Positions 12,122 to 24,466 of a stretch of DNA of 64,000 nucleotides are shown piece after piece (position 1 is the first letter of the stretch; each line of letters begins with the position of its first letter). Under the pieces are notes generated by a model. The model made no database searches. It worked only from the letters and a program-made list of their open reading frames with translations, and was not told the DNA's origin. The translations under genes and the position numbers were made by a program. The DNA is taken from NCBI GenBank assembly GCA_005281725.1, contig SSBO01000009.1, positions 6,138,303 through 6,202,302 of the forward strand, written 5' to 3'. Origin of the DNA: Wuchereria bancrofti. Taxonomy: Eukaryota; Nematoda; Chromadorea; Rhabditida; Onchocercidae.

Positions 12122-15100
12122 CATATATTCATTTCCGTTATAAAGTTTTCCTCTTTTCCGTAAATTTAAGCGATTGAGGTTCATTGCATCCTTTTATTTG
12201 CCATATTTGACTGATGCCGCTAGAGATTTTAGACGCTGATGAAGAATAATGCAGGGAAAAACTCATTACTGCTATTAGATTAAATTTCCTAAAGTTTTTT
12301 TTTCCAAATTTTAGTAGTGACACAGCAGTAATTTTGCAATTACTTGCAATTCATCATGCTGTTTTACAGAGTAAAAAGAGCTTGTAAATGCTGAATTGTG
12401 AATTCAGTTTGGTTCTTTAGAGATGATTTCAGTGTTTACTTACCTTTTACATAATGATGGCTTAACTTCGAGAACGAAGATTTATAAAAAGCATGTTTGC
12501 TGCAAACGCGCTAGTGCCTAAAAAGACCAATGCGAGACAGACAAGTCCTGTTACAAAAGACACAGGAGAAAACCTCACTAGGTGGTGCTGGTGGGGTGCA
12601 ATTTTTAATACACTGTTTTTTCTATTCGAGATAAGATTCAAAAAAGTGTACAGATGTTTCAAGAATGAAACCTAAAGACAAAATATTTCATCAGCATTTT
12701 TAATTTTTGCTTAGCCTACTTTTAACATTGCCATCTCTTAGACTTCCGGCCGAATTAAAACTCCTTCAGAAAAATGAATTCAAAATTGGACATTCTTATT
12801 ATAATTCTAGAGCTACGTTTTGCTAGTAGAAAGCAAGCAGTGAAGTAGTGATTCCTTTTTTCGAAAAATTTCAACACAAATAACACAATTTTCTAACATT
12901 TCAAGATTGTTATTTCTGAAACTTTTTCTGCTTTGAACAAATCATATTTAAATAAATTGTATATACCCGCTCATACACTTCTAAATAAAGTAATTTCAGA
13001 CTCTTGGCATGTTTAACATAAGTGCCGCTTTGTAGTATCTAAATTCTCACTCTTAACTTTTCATTTGACATACTCATGACATTCCCTATTGGCATATTTC
13101 CCTTAAATAATGATTGAGAAATTCGAATGTGAAATCTTAATTTAAATACAAAGACAAGTTTATGATTTCGAATCCGAAAATTATATAAATGTTTGTTTCC
13201 TTTGCATTCGCTATATGTCGGTACTGAATCAAATAGCGTGTATAGGACTGCATTGAAAGCTGCAAATTTGAAAAAAATTTAAGAGCGAAGCTATCACATG
13301 TGGAAATACACCCAGCAAACAAAAATTTGTTTTGATCCTTAAATGTCATCTTTTTGCTCTTACTATTTCGTATCGCTTACATCTGTCATTAACGCGGCTT
13401 TGCTGTTATAATAATTACCTAGAACTACTTCATTTAATCTGAAACATGATGGAAAGGTAGACGAGTACCAGATAAGTAATGATAAGATTATCATTTGAAT
13501 CTGAATTACGTTGAAGTGAGGTAATGAAAATGACGTTTAAATTTAAAAAGTTGGTTTACCGTAGCATAAAAATTCAAGGTTTCTTATTAGTAAAAATCTT
13601 TGAGAAAAAATATTCTTAAATGATTAAGCGATTATGTGAAAGAAGCAATACAGCGAATTTTTTAAATTGATGAGAATATAAGTGCCATGGAAGTATTTCA
13701 GTAGTAGAAGTTAGCAAAATTTATTAAAGCTGAGCACATATTAACTTTATTTAATCAAAATTTGACGCAAAATACAGCAAATTTAAATCAGTGGAATGCA
13801 GAATTAAAATATTTTTAACAAACAGCAAGTAAAAAAGCTCCTTCCATATACAATTTCCATTGTCACTTCTAGAAAAATTAAATAAACTATTTAGTAAGGT
13901 ATAAATGATCAACTACATGTTTGTGGAAAACAATGATAGTAATCTAACTAAAGGTAAGTAGGAAATTGTAAATGAAGCTAATTAATTCCAATTTTAAGGC
14001 ACGAAATTATTATTAATGAAGATTAAAAAGTTTGCAATCAATATCTTTGATATAATTTTTTACTTTCGCATTGTAATTTTTCATTCTTCTTTCTTTACTT
14101 CGGCAATCCCTAGAATGAAATGAAAGTTAATATTATAACGACCGTACCAATTATTGCATTCAATTCACGACAATGCTTAAATTTTTTGACATATTCAAAA
14201 ACTGATTTTTATTAACAGACTTCGCTCATTGATTATCATAATTTCATTCCCTTTTCATCCTTATTTACAACTTTCAAAAAATTCATTTGCAGCAAAAGCA
14301 TACGATTTGAATCTTAATCAGTTGAAATTCTCCTCAGAAATATTTGCTTTACTTTTTTTGCTCAGCTGAATACAATAATATCAATATTTTCATCATTAGT
14401 AAACATTTTGCACAAGAAGATTTTGATAGAAATGAAATTTTTTGAGAATCAGTTAGATGTGACATTTTCGCACAAAATAATATTTTAAACTTTAAAATTT
14501 TTTTTTGCATTAACAATTTTCATCTTCACACGGATTTTAACGATACTATAAAATATTTAGTGAAAAACGTCATCGTTGCTGACTGTGTTTCATGAAGACT
14601 AAAGGAAGTTGTATTTTCACTTCCTATTTAAATACTTTCACAAATACTGGAATTTAACTGGAATTTAAATAAATGTTTAAAAAGATTGCATGAGAAATTA
14701 TGAAATAGTTAGTAGTAAAAGCAGAGCAGAAGTTTGTTCGGAAAAGCATCCTAACAATGTCGGAAATGCTTGACGATTTAAAAAGCAGTAGATGGGATGG
14801 AGAAAATCGACAACCTTTTCATATGGCTTAATAATTTGTTTTATTTCATCCCATAGATCTTTGGATATTTCAAAAAGAAAAATATTCTAACTTACGTCTT
14901 CTTGAAAGTAAAATCATATGCTATTCATGAGAATTGTCCTAAGAGAGAATACAGCACTGAAAAATAGATGCATCTGTACTCCAGCAAATTAATTAGTCTC
15001 GGCGTCACTTGTCATTTGCGTTCTATTACAAAACATTCTTTTATCTTTAAAGATGAAATACGGCTTTAAATATCTGTATATCAACCAATCACTGAAACAA

Positions 15101-17914
15101 AAAGTTGAAAAGTTTGGTTGAAAAGGGCAAAATGTGACGGTTGGATAGGCATTGTATGAGTGGGACACATGTGCTAATGTTGGTAATTGATTTATCACTG
15201 TCTTTACAATGGCTGATGATGATATATTTGGCCTATGTGGCTCTTAAAAACTGGAGAATGAATAGCAAAGAGAAGAAATAAAGTAAAATTAGGCTTATTT
15301 CACGCATTTGCTTTCTATGCCTCATAAATGGAAAAAGTGGTCACAAATTTTGTCATAAAAATATCAGAGGATCCAAACTATGTCAAATATTTTAGAATTT
15401 AAACTGCACCATATAGCTAACCGATTGGATATTTAATTCCTTTTAATGTTCTATTTATTTCTTTCTCATTTTACATCAACTTCGGGAATATGCTAAAAGA
15501 AAAATAATAAAGGTTAATTAATATTGGGAATAAATGCACAAAACTTGAATTTGACCGGTGATCAAAAGAAGCAAAATGATAATGTGCAGATGTTTTCAAA
15601 GTTCTTCCAAGCTTCTTTTTCTTCTCAAAAAGAAGAAAATCGTTCTTTAGGAAATGAATGAGTGGATCTGAAATTTATTTTATTCCCTAGCTAATTCTAT
15701 ACCTAAATAAAGTAACAATTGTCAATCATTCAATCAATCAGTAAATATACAATACTGTTTGTATTTTAGACAGACATTTTCACTGTTCTCATGATTTGTT
15801 TTATTTGGTATTTATCGTAGTTACATTTGCTACTTCATTTCTCTTCTCAGGCGCACAGACTCACAGATATGAAAAAGGCAGATGTGGAAAATTAATTTTT
15901 TAATTTCCGGATTATCCGTGCAAGAAGATTTCCGTTATTTTAGAAATTGCTGACGAAAGATTTTAATAGTATTGTCATTTTAGAAACCTAAAAATCAGCA
16001 ATTCGATCTTTAACTTATTACTTTGCTCTCGTTGTTTTGATTGGTGCTTTTCACCAATATCAAACTTCATCTTCAAAGCCGTAAATGTGGGTCATCTCAT
16101 TTTTTGATCTTCTAATATTAGATCATGTGCTAGGTCTTCATATTCTCATAAATTTTGCTTTTCATTACTTATTTTCCCTAAACAAATTAGTAACGTGAAA
16201 TATCACAGGCTGCTATGAATTTCAGTGTTCTGTAAACAACCAAACAGAAGGAATTTATTGCTCCTAAAGTAAAGCTTAAACGAAGTCAGTGTATTTAAAC
16301 TTCAGGAAAGTTTTTCTTTTTCTGATTTTTTTGACATCAGCTGTTAGCAGCCAGTTTTCCTACCAATAAGTATTCTTTGAGTGTCTATTTCTGTTGACCC
16401 ATTCGAAAAAAATCAGTCACTTAAAATTCGTGCTTAAATATTTGTTCAATTTATGCTGTCTAGAAGAAAATTGAACTTTTTCTTGCATTTCACAAAGATC
16501 ATGAAAAGTTAGTCTGATAAATAATGCAAATGTTAACACAAGGAAATATCATAACATAAGTCCTAAGAGCAAGATTTTTTAGTCTCTTTATCTGGGTTTC
16601 TTTCTTAAATAGTTCAGCAATCAGTGACTTGAAACTTTTCCTTACATATTTGAATTTCAGTTCCCAATAAAGTTTCGATGCCCTCTCTCTCTTTCTCTTC
16701 CTATTTCTCTATCTTGTTGAAAACTGCGGTTTAAACACTGCTAGCACAATTGTTTTAAAGCGGTGTTATTTTTGAAAAAAGCTGCCATGCATTCCTAGTT
16801 TCTGTCAAATTAAAAGTTCTTCTTTTGACCGTACTTTTTTATCACATTTCTATTATTTTGGGAAGAATATTCTGGATAATTAAAATCTAACTCAAACATT
16901 TAATACTATTTTTACCTATAGAATAATTTCATATAATACCCTATCGTTGTTGGCATGATATGTCCTGATTTAACCGTCGAATCATGTTGAAGATTGAGTT
17001 ATTAAATCAATTTGAATAAAGGAATTGTCTCTAGTCTTCATTTAATTAAACTTCAAAATTTATTTAATTTTCTTCAACCAAAAAAACAGAATTTCTTTGA
17101 TGTTTATCATTTTTTGTATTCCTCAAATGTCTATCATAATCGCATTCTATTTTTATTCAAATTGATGCATATTTTGCACCTCATCCCTTCCCTTAACTAT
17201 TTTTACTCTTTATTGTTGGTTTCCAGTTTTCTTTTTTTCAGTTATACTTATTTTCATAAATCCGCTAAAATTTGTCACATTGGCAAAGACTTATTTCATT
17301 GTCCGGTTTAGCAACGATAAAGCTAGTTTGAACTTCTTTAATTTTGTTACTAATTAATTCTGTTCTTGCAGATCGCTGTGAAACTTTTGCATCGATTGCA
17401 TGTTCAGTACACTTATGTTTCTTTTTAAAATTAAATATCCAAAGTTCGTTATTGTAATAATTAATATGAAATTATAATTTATGGATCGATAGGCTTTTCT
17501 AGTATTCTTTCGCCCTTTTTGAACTCGTTGAATCGATTCCTTTTTTAAAATTTATTCATTTTTCAGCGGTTCTTTAACATTATAATGATCAGTATTACTA
17601 TAACCACAAAATCGTTATTTTATAAATATGAAATTTGCAATCATCATCTAGTCTGATAAACTGTAACTATTCAATAGGACTTAATTTATTGAACTGAAAA
17701 TTAAAAGAATGAAAAGCCAAAAAAATTAAAACTTTTGGAAAAGTATATATTTCTGCATATTGAAGCATATATTAATCATTTGTTCAAAAATATGCATATT
17801 TCTTTCGAAAAGTTCTATCGTATGTCACTACCTACGCCTTAAATTAATATTTTTAGAGAAATTTAGATTAATAAATTAATATTTTTAGAAGAAAGAATAT
17901 TACGATGCAAGAGG
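12122..17914. other. Long intergenic region, no supported gene
   Basis: About 5.8 kb of AT-rich sequence upstream of the GPCR. Short open frames occur on both strands (for example around 12,493-12,675, 14,989-15,198 and 17,012-17,311). None shows a splice-consistent exon chain or a known motif. It may include the GPCR promoter. Confidence 0.5.
17881..17888 (+). promoter_or_regulatory. Possible trans-splice (spliced-leader) acceptor of the GPCR gene
   Basis: ATTTTTAG at 17,881-17,888 lies 26 bp before the chosen ATG at 17,915. It has the form of a nematode acceptor with no coding exon before it. This is an inference only, since transcript 5' ends are not visible here. Confidence 0.35.
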
Positions 17915-20900
17915 ATGTTGTGTGTAAATGACACGCCTTTATTCGATTTGTCTGATAATGCAACACGATTATTTTTGGCCGCTTTGGAAGCCTTTCAAAG
18001 GTCAGTATGTATCACACCAACTAAAGCTAAATGTTGAAAGGCAATTAAGGCCAAAACCACAAATTAGAAATAATGAGTGGGATCAGATGTAATAAGAATT
18101 GCCTTCTACTACTGATCATCTAACTTTCACTTTGAAGAGTTCAACTGCTTACTGGGAAGTACATTTGCTTGATTGCAGGACCTATTCTCCGGTGCATGGT
18201 TTCATCTGCATAGTAATATGCACATTCAGCATTGGAACCAACCTGATACATATATTGGTACTAACCAGGCCAAATATGAGATGCTCGGCGGTAAACTGTG
18301 TACTAACAATGGTTGCTATTTGCGATATGGGCACCATGGGATCGTATTTCATATACATCTGCCATTTTGTACTTTTCAAAGATACTACTTGGTTAGCTTC
18401 AATGATTCAGTGTAGCTTCAGTGATTGCTGTTCTCGTTTTATAATTTTACATGCAGTTTGGTAATATCACTCTTCATCTATTATCAGTGTTTTTAAATGC
18501 TTGTACTTGTATCAGCAACTGTTGAAAGTTAGAACATTTCTTTTCAAGATATGTTCACTAATCATTTTGATTTATTATTTGACTAAAGAACATTTGAGAT
18601 GACAAAAATTTGAAGTTGAAATTTCCACATTTGCACCATCATTGTATGTAAGAGTCTATACAACATCTTCGTTTCCTGTCATACTCAGTTATAAAAATTC
18701 TTGAATGTCATAGATAGACAATTGAGAATTCGCATGTCACCAATGCAATGCAAATCATATAAAAATTGCTTGACAACAGTCACTATTTTGAATTCTTTTC
18801 AAAATTTGAATTCTTTTTCAAATATGAGTTATTCCCTCGAGAGTCATTTTTTTTGTACCAATGAATGACTGCTTCCTTTAAAATTCATCTTTTGAACAGA
18901 TCAAATATTAATTTAATGAACATATCTCAATTAGCATTTATGCAAATATAAACGACTTATTGCAGTGTGCTTATTTATTCCTATTTATGGATGCGGTATT
19001 TATTATGTCATATGGTACTGAGTATCACTTTGCATACAACTTCTCTCTGGTTAATTGTTGCAATGGCTTTTATCCGGCAGATGACTTTAAGAAGTGCTAT
19101 CCTTAATAGGTAATTACTCTTGAAACCTGTCCTTTATATTCTTGACCATTAAAATCATCCCGCATCGCTTTTTCAGCAATAAGAAAAAGTAAGTTCTGTC
19201 GTTTGTTGGCATAGTATAAAGCTATTAAATGCGTAGTGAAATTGAATTCGCAAGCTAATTAAAACCACTTTGTTGATGTTAGAATTCACTTCAAATTATT
19301 TGTAAAAATACCACTTAGTTAGCTTCAGTAATTGTAGCTTCAGCGATTGTTATTCTCACTTTGTAATTTCATCACAGAGAGATACAATGTTATCATATAT
19401 TTAATGAAACTTATGTATTTACAGCAACTGGCAGAAACCACAGATGGCCTGGAGAGTTTGCATTTTAATATACTTCTGTGTGTTCATACTCTGTATACCA
19501 ACATTTCTGGTGTATGATGTGACTGAAGTTGGTGATTGGCATCCTGCACCGCAATGCTCTCATGGCTTTCCACCTAATTACACTGCTAAGTACTACACCT
19601 TTCATGTAAGCTGATTTATCAAATTCAGAAGTTTATTAACTGCTGGAATAACTTCTTCAATATTCGCAACTATTAGAAATGTGAACAGATGTGAGGAAAT
19701 CAATTCTACTGATCGCAACTAGTTGTTGGTGTAAAAACTTTAATTTATTGCTGCGCAATCTTTGTTGATCTTACCATTTATCGTATTTGTCATTTAATCG
19801 TTGCAACTTATAATTAAATATTATGCAAATCATTATTACTACGAATAGTTCATCGATGAAAAAAGCTTTTTCTGCTGGAGTGTTATTCCCAAAACAATTT
19901 GTGTCAGTAATTTCACTTATTACTGTTTCTACAGCTATCGCCGTCTGCAATGGCAAATGGATGTCGCTTTTTTAAATGGAATTTATGGATGTCAGGAATC
20001 ATTTTCAAGGTATTTGCACTTCATTTCTTGAAAGCTTTTATAACTGGTAACTATTTTTTTATTTACACGATAGCAAAAAGTCTGTAATAAGAAATATTTT
20101 TTACACCCTTAACAATTTCATTTTATCAAACTTGACAATTTTATTGTTTTTTACAGGTTGTACCATGCATATTGCTACTTTACTTTTCATCGAGTCTTAT
20201 GTTGACATTACATCAAACAACTAAAAAGCGTAAACTGATATTGAAATATAACTCAACAAAAATAAGGTTTTTTTATTAACTTTCTCAAACGATATCTTGA
20301 AATAACAGAAGAATAGTACATTACTATGTTGAGTGCTGACGTTTATTTAGTGATAAACTTTGAGTTTTTTGGAAGGCAATATTGCTTATTGTAAACAAAT
20401 TTGCTTATCTGGAAAGGCAAGTTCTTTAATAATCTGATATATTAGAATTGAGAAATATCAAAATCAATTTAAAAACTATTATTTACACTACTATTTACCA
20501 GTTTTGGAGAAATGCAACTTACAATTAGTAAGTCAGGAAAACTTTATTATAAATTCTTCGAATAAAAATGAAATGAATTTCAGGGGTGCCACTAAGTCAG
20601 ATCGGACGTCAGCCCTATTACTTGCCATAGTGTTAGTATTCCTAATTGCCGAGATGCCACAAGGCATCATCGCCATCATGAATGCTATTTATACCACTCA
20701 TGTACACGTATATATTTACTTCAATCTCGGTGATATCCTCGACCTTCTCTCACTGCTCAATTCATCCATTACCTTCGTCCTTTATTGCTTAATGTCTTCC
20801 AGGTTGGTAATACATTCACAAAAATATTTCTTTCTGAATCAGTTGAAAATAAAAATCTTTCATTTCTTAATCATTCAACATGATATCTCCTATAAATTGT

Positions 20901-21038
20901 GTGAATGTTATTTGTCTTTCAAATAGTTTCAACTGCTTCAGGTACAGAGATACATTCTGGACAGTCGTGCTACCTAAGCATTTTTTCAGGTTTGTTACAT
21001 TCCCTTTCATACTTGGTTTCTTAAAAATTTATTTTTAA
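17915..21038 (+). CDS. DMSR/Srw-type neuropeptide GPCR (rhodopsin-like 7TM), 8 exons, about 374 aa
   Basis: Exons: 17915-18000, 18179-18391, 18966-19109, 19425-19605, 19935-20009, 20157-20266, 20584-20802, 20942-21038. All junctions are phase-consistent GT/AG. The short extracellular N-terminus has two glycosylation sequons (NDT, NAT) and leads into YSPVHGF (31-37). TM1 follows, then the intracellular-loop motif LVLTRPNMRCSAVN. Cys100, created across an intron, opens TM3. SITLHTTSLWLIVAMAFIRQ is followed by FIR (135-137) in the place of the DRY motif. Extracellular loop 2 has a cysteine (QCSHG). TM6 contains AEMPQG, and TM7 ends NSSITFVLYCLMSSRYR in place of NPxxY. This pattern is that of the nematode DMSR/Srw family of FMRFamide- and myosuppressin-type peptide receptors in the neuronal or muscle plasma membrane. 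The ligand is not predictable. The tail is uncertain: a donor at 20,990 could instead join a 13-nt final exon at 21,925-21,937 and end SCN. Confidence 0.85.
18383..19392. repeat. Duplicated exon-intron junction within the GPCR gene
   Basis: About 85 bp at the end of exon 2 and the start of its intron (18,383-18,470) reappears in diverged form in intron 3 (about 19,309-19,392). Shared blocks include TTAGCTTCA, GTAGCTTCAG and GATTG-T-TTCTC-TTT-TAATTT. Confidence 0.55.
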
Positions 21039-21135
21039 GTTTATTTCTAAAGAAATATCGAAACAGCAGGTATGTTTCAAATGATTAGTGTTTGAAGCTT
21101 AGCAAATAACTTAAAAAACTTAGCAAAACAGAAGT

Positions 21136-21685
21136 CAAACTAATGTCTAGACTTAGCAAATTTTTTCCTGGAGAGCAACTGGATTGTTAATCAACACTTC
21201 CATAGAAATTATTACAAAACTCGAAATTCAAAAAATTGAATAAAATAATAAGCTATTATTTGGATCTTCACTGTTTTTCCATTCCTTTTAAAAGAAGTCC
21301 GAAAATTAAAGAACGATTTTCCATATAATTTTTTTAAATTTATAGTTAAAATTATTAGAAAATACCAAAATTTTAGAGAGTTTACCCGAAAAAAAACATC
21401 AGAAATGCTTTCATCAGAGATGCATTTCACGCAGAAGCAAATAAAACAAACCATCCCTTGTAACAACAACTGTGAAACCAGAATCCTGAAGTAAACAACT
21501 CGGTTAAATACGCCTACAGGTAGCAATTTCGAGTTGTTTTGAAAAAAATTCTGAAATACAAAACTTGGAATAATACGGTAATTGGAGTTTATTTTTATAG
21601 AGAAAAATTTGCGATTAGCCAAACTGATGTCCAGACTTACGTAAATTCTTTTCTGGAAGAGCAACTAGACTGCTAATCTACATTC
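21136..21685. repeat. Diverged direct repeat downstream of the GPCR
   Basis: About 65 bp at 21,136-21,200 and at 21,619-21,685 match with scattered changes (CAAACTAATGTCTAGACTTA against CAAACTGATGTCCAGACTTA, then GAGCAACT...GATT/ACTG). The 21,039-22,785 interval holds no other supported gene. It does contain short dispersed copies of TTGTTTAGCAAGCGGT (about 22,178 and 22,430). Confidence 0.5.
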
Positions 21686-22499
21686 TGTAAAACTTTATAC
21701 AAACAGCCTGCAATAATTCAAGAGGGCAAATTCAGACTACCAACTTTAAACGGATTTTTATGAAAAGGCAGCTAACTATAAAAGGAAAGAATTGTCCTGT
21801 GTACATTGTTTATTATAATATGTGGCCCTTGATTGTACAATAAATTAAGCTAAAAATTATCTTAGTAACTCGACTTCTACCACAGTTCAGTTTGATATGT
21901 CTTTTAATCAGTTTGGTTTTGCAGGTCATGCAACTAAGCTGCTACTTGACCAACCTTTAAATGATGGCGATCACACATAAGAAAGATGAAAGATTGAGAA
22001 TCAATCCAGACATAGACATCCTGAATGCGCGATTGTCTTTCAGTAACATAATAGCAGCGTTATGTTAAAAGCGCCAAATGCTATTTTCGTGAACAAAACG
22101 TAACCTTAATCTAAATTACTTCACAGAGTGTTAGCAATCGTCTACAACAAGAACAAATTGTCAGTCAAAATGACTTTGTTTAGCAAGCGGTATCGTCGTG
22201 TAGAAACAAAGTGTCGTGTTAACAAAAAACAAAAAAAAAAAAAGAAATTCAGTAGCAACACTAATGGTAATTTCTATGAAGATTTCTACAGGAATGATCA
22301 CTGTATCAGCGACTTTATTGATCATAAAATTATCACTGCGAAAGTAACAATTGGGTCGCAAGTTAAAGCCACAGTCCTTTACATACATAACAAGATCATC
22401 GACAGAAATCTTTGTTCTTAAAATGAATTTGTTTAGCAAGCGGTCTGTCGTGAATCTGTTTCCAAACAATGAGATATCAGGTACTGTCATGTACACACA

Positions 22500-22525
22500 A
22501 AGAACTATCAGTTCTTGATAGTTCT
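22500..22525. repeat. Short perfect inverted repeat
   Basis: AGAACTATCA and TGATAGTTCT flank a short spacer around 22,501-22,525 and could form a small hairpin. No function can be assigned. Confidence 0.5.
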
Positions 22526-22785
22526 ATCCAGTTTCTCATCCTCATTGTAAATTTTCTCCAACTCTTTCAAGTTCGGACAACATATACCTGTAAATTACGG
22601 CACTGTGACCTATCCAGCAAGACTGAATGTTAAATGAATCTGTTTCCAAACAAACAAAATAAATGGTTAACTGCTTAAAATCTAAGTCTCTTTTGAGAGG
22701 CTGGTGCTTGACCATACTAGGCCATTTTTCTGCTACAACGAAAAATATAGTAAGCCAGATGTTCTAAAAGATTCGAAAATATGTT

Positions 22786-23145
22786 TTAGCAGCTTTTAGT
22801 ATAAGTAATATTCACTACACCTTTCCTTGTAGTATCATTCGTTGTTTTGTATTCACATCGGAACCCTTCGGGACAATTTTTGTCACATGTATGAATTCCA
22901 ATATCTGCGGCTAGTAGAGGTTTCCCACCGTCGCGACAGTTCGGAATTTCCCCACTATAATCCAGTTCTTCGGGCAGTGGTACTAGAAAGCAAAGCATAA
23001 ACTTGGCAGAAAAAGGATTTAATGAAAGCCCACTTTTTACTTATTATTAAAGAACATACTGAAGATCATGGTAACACTGAAATTGGTAGGACTTACTTGC
23101 ACTAATGGACAGCACGAATAACAATCCTAAACAATGATAAAACAT
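22786..23145 (-). CDS. Small secreted cysteine-rich protein, 2 exons, 81 aa
   Basis: Exons 23097-23145 and 22786-22982, joined through a GTAAGT donor and TTTCTAG acceptor in consistent phase. Residues 1-16 (MFYHCLGLLFVLSISA) are a clear signal peptide, and the signal junction coincides with the intron. The mature chain of about 65 residues has the spacing NCRDGGKP...HTCDKNCPEGFRCEY...KSC, five cysteines in all, plus two NxT sequons (NDT, NIT). The C..GG.P ... C...CP.G..C order resembles the lustrin/EB-like cysteine-rich repeat found in secreted nematode proteins, but one short domain is too little for a firm family call. Secretion is well supported. The function is unknown. The odd number of cysteines suggests either a free thiol or a disulfide-linked dimer. 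It is transcribed divergently from glf-1. Confidence 0.7.
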
Positions 23146-24466
23146 TGGGGTAATTGTAGAGCACGATGCTGCACTGATGGATGGATACTACTCGTTGAAG
23201 AATCAACTCCGCAAACTAACAATTTTTTACCATTAAATAGTTGTTCCTGACGAATACAAATGGAAAGTGGTACACACTGATGAGGATAAGTAGAGAGGTC
23301 ATCTTTCCTCTTCTTTCTGGAAAATTTCCGTGAATGTCAAATACTGGAACAAAACAAAAGATCGGTGACATTTTGTCGACTTCTTTCCCCCTTCTATTCT
23401 TATGTCCCTACACTACTTCTTTTACTTTGCAGATATTGAAACAATGAGTTTTATTTCTTTTTACTGATACTATGCTCAAGCATGTCATGATGAGGCTATA
23501 TTCTTAGAAAATATGCAGAATATTCGTTTCCATAATAACAATGTTTCCGATAATGATGGTGACGATGACAACATTGATAGCAATAGCAATGATGTTTACA
23601 GTGCTAATGACAATGATAATGGTGAAGCTGATAATAATAATAATGACGATGATGATGATGATGATGATGGTGTGATGGTAACAATGATGTTAATATGATA
23701 ATGATAATTGATGTTACAGTCAAAAAGAATGGCCTTATTTTCATGAACATTTAATTTTCGTGAAACCACTTGTCGATCCCGTTAATCAATCAAATCGGAC
23801 TTCTGTATCCGTTAATTATTTGTTACCGGTTTCTTTGTTTGCAAGTCTGTTTGTCACCTTCTCACAACTATTTCACAAAATGTCACAGCCGATTTATCAA
23901 TAAAACCTTCACTTTTGAATGGATGTAAAGTGAACTTGCTGATAACATTATCGTCAAGTAGTGCACTGCATGATGATAACGAAACAGCAAGATAAACCTC
24001 ACATACTTTACTACCTTCAAATATCAAGCAATCACGATCACCTCTAGTCTCTGACTGAACGGGAAACGGGTTGGGATTCGAGTTGCGAGACTTACGTTCT
24101 GGTAAGTTGTTCCTAATGGCAAGTGATAATTGCATCTAATCTGGTTTGCCCTATTTGCTGTTATCACCAATTCGTTATACGTCTTGAATTTTGAAGTATA
24201 CACACTTAAATTTAAATACCGTAAGGACATAGAATTTTGTTACCAGTAAGCAATTAATTCATCATGGGATATGATTGGTATATTTGTGGCCACGCCGAAT
24301 GAATTTGGTATTTAACATTAATTGTAGTCACTGTTTATCATCCCAATTATTTTGACATTAGCGATGTTTTGCTTCCAAAACCCGTTTTTTATACTTTTTT
24401 TTCAGTGGTTTCAGTGCACTAATAATACTCAACAAAACAAATCCCATTAATTTTAGGTTTTGGTCG
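23146..24466. other. Intergenic between divergent genes
   Basis: Separates the secreted cysteine-rich gene (minus) from glf-1 (plus) and should contain both promoters. It includes a GAT/AAT-rich simple sequence at about 23,545-23,700. No further exon is supported. Confidence 0.5.
23545..23700. repeat. GAT/AAT trinucleotide-rich microsatellite
   Basis: Imperfect GAT, AAT and GAC triplets, with a purer (GAT)n core at about 23,645-23,668. Read forward it encodes a spurious Asp/Asn run, not treated as a gene. Confidence 0.8.

Noticed and set aside
11168..12184. Three overlapping minus-strand ORFs of 287-338 residues with Ile/Tyr/Leu repeats
   Set aside because: They are generated by the stop-free 22-bp minisatellite in all three frames and are not genes.
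12462..12675. Short ORFs on both strands, one with a hydrophobic segment
   Set aside because: No start context, splice sites or similarity. Opposite-strand shadows of each other.
23513..23698. Asp/Asn-rich plus-strand ORF
   Set aside because: Product of a GAT/AAT microsatellite.
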